Positions 9,581 through 12,067 of a stretch of DNA of 12,067 bases are shown here, piece after piece. A model generated the notes under the pieces. It was not told the DNA's origin and made no database searches. It saw only the letters and a list, made by a program, of their open reading frames with translations. The position numbers and the translations under genes were made by a program. Location: positions 1 to 12,067 of the forward strand of contig DAHWNE010000163.1 in NCBI GenBank assembly GCA_027340195.1, in the 5' to 3' direction. The stretch comes from Acetobacteraceae bacterium (lineage in GTDB: Bacteria > Pseudomonadota > Alphaproteobacteria > Acetobacterales > Acetobacteraceae). How positions within the stretch are numbered: position 1 is the first letter of the stretch; the number at the start of each line of letters is the position of its first letter.

Positions 9581-10012
9581 GTGATCCTCGGCCTCGGCTC
9601 CGACATCTGCGACATCCGCCGCATCGAGGCGGCGATCGCCCGCCACGGCGCGCGCTTCCTCGAGCGCGTGTTCACCGAAACCGAGCGCGCCAAGGCCGCC
9701 CGCCGCGCCGAGCGCATCCAGGCCGCCACCTTCGCCAAGCGATTCGCCGCCAAGGAGGCGGCGGCCAAGGCGCTGGGCACCGGCTTTCGCCGCGGCGTCT
9801 TCTTCGCCGATCTGGGGGTGGTCAACCTGCCATCGGGCCAACCCACGCTCCGCATGACCGGCGGCGCGGCGGCGCGGCTGTCCGCCATCACCCCGCCCGG
9901 CATGGTCGCCCAGGTGGCGCTGAGCATGACCGACGAATATCCCTATGCCTACGCCCAGGTCATCATCTCGGCTCTGCCGGAGCTTGACTCCGCCCGGGCG
10001 GAGCGTATCTGA
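9581..10012 (+). CDS. acpS: Holo-[acyl-carrier-protein] synthase
   Basis: AcpS transfers 4'-phosphopantetheine from CoA to a serine of apo-ACP, activating fatty acid synthesis. The 143-residue protein has '[13 protein letters not shown]' (4–16) with the Mg-binding D8, and '[18 protein letters not shown]' (51–68) with E59, the second family metal ligand. A C-terminal '[20 protein letters not shown]' follows. Usual lengths are 120–140, and the last 11 or so residues (from '[11 protein letters not shown]') appear to be an extra tail that coincides with a DNA palindrome and a promoter-like sequence. It starts with GTG, 4 nt after the rsh stop, preceded by GGGGA. The position after rsh is common in alphaproteobacteria; lepB-rnc-era often follow, but here rpsA does. 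Confidence 0.94.
   Translation: MILGLGSDICDIRRIEAAIARHGARFLERVFTETERAKAARRAERIQAATFAKRFAAKEAAAKALGTGFRRGVFFADLGVVNLPSGQPTLRMTGGAAARLSAITPPGMVAQVALSMTDEYPYAYAQVIISALPELDSARAERI
9984..10011 (+). promoter_or_regulatory. Candidate rpsA promoter within the end of acpS
   Basis: TTGACT (9984–9989, 5 of 6 to TTGACA, inside CTTGAC as favoured by alphaproteobacteria) is followed after 16 nt by TATCTG (10006–10011), a weaker −10. The spacer is almost wholly the palindrome 9988–10003. Transcription would begin near 10018 and give a leader of about 140 nt to the rpsA ATG. A promoter here would fit a highly expressed ribosomal gene needing more than the rsh–acpS transcript. Confidence 0.4.
9988..10003. 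repeat. Perfect 16-bp palindrome in the last codons of acpS
   Basis: CTCCGCCC is followed directly by GGGCGGAG. It encodes part of the unconserved AcpS tail and fills the space between the candidate −35 and −10 of rpsA. It may be an operator or the stem of a transcript-ending hairpin; no T-run follows, so a simple terminator is not supported. Confidence 0.5.
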
Positions 10013-10070
10013 CCGGCATGGGTCGCGCCGGCTTCCGGCCGCGGCCCGTTTGCCGTTTCCTTTCATCGGT

Positions 10071-10110
10071 GCCCGCCCCGGCGGGCGCAAGCCGTGTCCC
10101 GCAGCGGGAC
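10071..10110 (+). promoter_or_regulatory. Two consecutive hairpins in the rpsA leader
   Basis: The first hairpin (10071–10086) has GCCCGCC and GGCGGGC arms around CC. The second (10096–10110) has GTCCC and GGGAC arms around GCAGC, extendable by two further pairs. They lie in the 146-nt stretch between the acpS stop and the chosen rpsA start. In E. coli, S1 represses its own mRNA through a hairpin-rich leader lacking a strong Shine–Dalgarno; this leader likewise has hairpins and only a weak GGA before the ATG. An analogous control is inference. Confidence 0.4.
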
Positions 10111-10158
10111 GCGCAAGCCCCAGGGCCGATCCGGCCCGCCACGGAACAAGCACCCCTC

Positions 10159-11892
10159 ATGGCATCCGCCGCTCTGCGTTCTACCCCCGCCGATGATCAT
10201 TTCATGGGCGAGACTTTTGCCGCCCTGCTCGATGAAACCCTGGGCCGCGACAGCGGCTTCGAAGGCTCGGTCGTCTCCGGACGCATCGTCCGCCTCGACC
10301 CCGAATACGCCGTGGTCGATGTCGGCCTGAAATCCGAGGGCCGGGTCGCGCTGAAGGAATTCGGCCCCCCCGGCACCAAGCCCGACATCAAGCCCGGCGA
10401 CGTGATCGAGCTCTATGTCGAACGATATGAGGACCGCGACGGCAGCATCGTGCTCTCGCGCGAGAAGGCACGGCGGGAGGAAGCCTGGGCCAATCTTGAG
10501 AAGGCGTTCGAGACCCAGGCCCGCGTCACCGGCACCATCTACGGCCGCGTCAAGGGCGGCTTCACCGTCGATCTGGGCGGCGCGGTGGCGTTCCTGCCCG
10601 GCAGCCAGGTGGATATCCGCCCCGTCCGCGACGTGACGCCGCTGATGGGCAGCCCGCAGCCGTTCCAGATCCTCAAGATGGACCGCACCCGCGGCAACAT
10701 CGTGGTCTCCCGCCGCGCGGTTCTGGAAGAAACCCGCGCCGAGCAGCGCTCGGAGCTGATCCAGGGCCTCAAGGAAGGCCAGATCCTCGACGGCGTGGTG
10801 AAGAACATCACCGACTACGGCGCGTTCGTCGATCTCGGCGGCGTCGATGGGCTGCTGCACGTGACCGATATCGCCGGGCGGCGCATCAACCACCCGTCGG
10901 AGGCGTTGCAGATCGGCCAGCAGGTGCGGGTGCAGGTGATCCGGTTCAATCCGGAAACCCAGCGCATCAGCCTGGGGATGAAGCAGCTCGAGGCGGATCC
11001 GTGGGAAGGCGTGGTGGCCAAGTATCCGCCGGGGGCGAAATATACCGGCCGGGTGACCAACATCACCGACTACGGCGCCTTCGTGGAGCTCGAGCCGGGC
11101 GTGGAAGGCCTGGTCCATGTCTCCGAGATGTCCTGGACCAAGAAGAACGTCCACCCCGGCAAAATCGTCGCCACCAGCCAGGAAGTGGAGGTGATGATCC
11201 TGGACGTGGACGGGGCGAAACGGCGCATCTCGCTCGGCCTCAAGCAGGTCACCCGCAACCCGTGGGAGCAGTTCCAGGACGAGCACCCGGTGGGATCGGT
11301 GGTGGAGGGCGAGATTCGCAACATCACCGAGTTCGGGCTGTTCATCGCCCTTGGTCCGGACCTGGACGGCATGATCCACATGTCCGACACCTCCTGGGAC
11401 GACGCCACCGAGGCGGCGATGGAGCCCTACCACAAGGGCGACGTCGTCAAGGCCAAAGTGCTGGACGTGGACGTGGAGAAGGAGCGCATCTCGCTCGGCA
11501 TCAAGCAGCTCAGGGATGACCCGGCGGCGGCGGTGCTGGATTCGGTCCATAAGGGCAGCGTGGTCACCTGCGTGGTGACGGCGGTGCAGGCGAACGGCAT
11601 CGAGGTGAAGGTCGATGACGTGCTGACCGGCTTCATCCGCCGCTCCGAACTCGCCCGCGACAAATCCGACCAGCGCCCCGACCGCTTCGCGGTGGGGGAG
11701 AAGGTGGACGCCAAGGTCACCGCGGTGGATCGCGCCACCCGCCGGCTGCAACTCACCATCAAGGGCAAGGAGATGGAGGAGGAGAAGCAGGCGATGGCGG
11801 AATACGGGTCCTCGGACTCCGGCGCCTCGCTCGGCGATATCCTGGGTGCGGCGATCCGTCGGCGCAACCAGCAGGCGATGGGGGACGGCTGA
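10159..11892 (+). CDS. rpsA: 30S ribosomal protein S1
   Basis: S1 binds mRNA leaders and brings them to the 30S subunit. The 577-residue protein has six OB-fold S1 domains at about 35–102, 119–186, 205–275, 290–363, 377–450 and 463–535, followed by an acidic and then basic tail. Domains 3 and 4 carry the classic 'NITDYGAFV' and 'GLLHVTDI'/'GLVHVSEMSW' motifs with closing 'RISLGMKQL'/'RISLGLKQ'; domain 5 has 'NITEFGLFI'. I chose the ATG at 10159. The in-frame ATG at 10018 would add 47 Pro/Arg/Ala-rich residues translated from the hairpin leader and unlike S1; the ATG at 10204 would trim 15. The gene usually sits in a cmk-rpsA-ihfB group, so its place after acpS is unusual. Confidence 0.95.
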   Translation: MASAALRSTPADDHFMGETFAALLDETLGRDSGFEGSVVSGRIVRLDPEYAVVDVGLKSEGRVALKEFGPPGTKPDIKPGDVIELYVERYEDRDGSIVLSREKARREEAWANLEKAFETQARVTGTIYGRVKGGFTVDLGGAVAFLPGSQVDIRPVRDVTPLMGSPQPFQILKMDRTRGNIVVSRRAVLEETRAEQRSELIQGLKEGQILDGVVKNITDYGAFVDLGGVDGLLHVTDIAGRRINHPSEALQIGQQVRVQVIRFNPETQRISLGMKQLEADPWEGVVAKYPPGAKYTGRVTNITDYGAFVELEPGVEGLVHVSEMSWTKKNVHPGKIVATSQEVEVMILDVDGAKRRISLGLKQVTRNPWEQFQDEHPVGSVVEGEIRNITEFGLFIALGPDLDGMIHMSDTSWDDATEAAMEPYHKGDVVKAKVLDVDVEKERISLGIKQLRDDPAAAVLDSVHKGSVVTCVVTAVQANGIEVKVDDVLTGFIRRSELARDKSDQRPDRFAVGEKVDAKVTAVDRATRRLQLTIKGKEMEEEKQAMAEYGSSDSGASLGDILGAAIRRRNQQAMGDG

Positions 11893-11952
11893 ACGGAAGC
11901 CCGTCGTGGCCGGCCTCGCGCCTACCGCATTCACACATCTCCCTCCTTGCGC

Positions 11953-11996
11953 GACTCCATCGCCCCCTGACTCGATGGCGAGGCGATCTCGGAGTC
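11953..11996. repeat. Interrupted inverted repeat after rpsA
   Basis: GACTCCATCGCC (11953–11964) pairs with GGCGAT (11982–11987) and GGAGTC (11991–11996), leaving a CTC bulge and a 17-nt loop. The loop contains a smaller CTCG/CGAG hairpin. No T-run follows, so a rho-independent terminator is not shown. CTGACTC at 11967 resembles the first bases of the Tn5/IS50 outside end and might mark the edge of an insertion sequence whose transposase begins at 12004. The rest of 11893–12003 shows nothing recognisable. Confidence 0.4.
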
Positions 11997-12003
11997 ACGC
12001 CTC

Positions 12004-12067
12004 ATGCCCCGCCGGTCCCTCAGTCTCGGCCATTTCGGTGACGCCCGCCGCCGCCAGGTCGGCATCG
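12004..12067 (+). CDS. Start of a gene cut by the window end, possibly an IS4-type transposase
   Basis: An ATG at 12004 opens a frame that runs to the window edge (21 complete codons). A GGAG at 11991–11994 lies 9 nt upstream, a good ribosome site. The peptide contains 'LGHFGDARRRQVGI'. N-termini of many IS4/Tn5-type transposases have a similar 'FGDAR(L/R)' box, and an inverted repeat precedes it, so an insertion-sequence gene is my best guess. Twenty-one residues are too few to be sure; any other hypothetical protein is possible. Confidence 0.4.
   Translation, partial: MPRRSLSLGHFGDARRRQVGI

Noticed and set aside
10018..10158. N-terminal extension of S1 from the ATG at 10018
   Set aside because: The 47 residues are Pro/Arg/Ala-rich, translated through two hairpins and unlike any S1 N-terminus; the 10159 start leads into 'FAALLDETLGR', which resembles S1 N-termini.
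10063..11934. 623-codon minus-strand frame opposite rpsA
   Set aside because: Shadow frame of rpsA; His/Asp/Ala-rich without recognisable domain.

Overview
The window (about 70% G+C) looks like chromosome from an alphaproteobacterium, probably order Rhodospirillales and perhaps Acetobacteraceae. This is inferred from the rpoZ–rsh–acpS order, the alphaproteobacterial type of the S1, omega and Rsh proteins, and the base composition; no rRNA or other marker is present to settle it.

Layout. (1) 1–864, +: 3' part of an alpha-E domain protein, ending 2 nt from a convergent gene. (2) 867–1853, −: a crotonase-fold protein that reads as an RpfF-type DSF synthase (diffusible signal factor, a cis-2-unsaturated fatty acid signal), with both RpfF catalytic glutamates kept at the same 20-residue spacing. 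It has a comparatively AT-rich upstream region (1854–2164) holding several inverted repeats and one promoter-like sequence. No RpfC/RpfG-like sensor is visible here. (3) 2165–3388, −: a PrpF-fold isomerase/tautomerase without its usual pathway neighbours. (4) 3485–6877, +: a complete rmlB-rmlA-rmlC-rmlD cassette for dTDP-L-rhamnose, with all three junctions made of ATGA overlaps. (5) 6909–10012, +: rpoZ (RNA polymerase omega), rsh (bifunctional ppGpp synthetase/hydrolase) and acpS (holo-ACP synthase), closely packed. A perfect 26-bp palindrome lies in the 5' end of rsh, where homologues normally have their start codon. (6) 10159–11892, +: rpsA, a six-domain ribosomal protein S1, behind a hairpin-rich leader and a promoter-like sequence embedded in the end of acpS. 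(7) 11893–12067: a repeat-containing spacer and the first codons of a further + strand gene, possibly an IS4-type transposase.

The rml block makes the nucleotide sugar for rhamnose-containing surface polysaccharide. The rpoZ/rsh/acpS/rpsA block belongs to growth-rate and stringent control, lipid-carrier activation and translation. The most interesting part is the orphan RpfF-like gene and its control region. I did not find a clearly new multi-gene system; most genes are well-known families, and the less usual signals are regulatory palindromes and altered gene starts.
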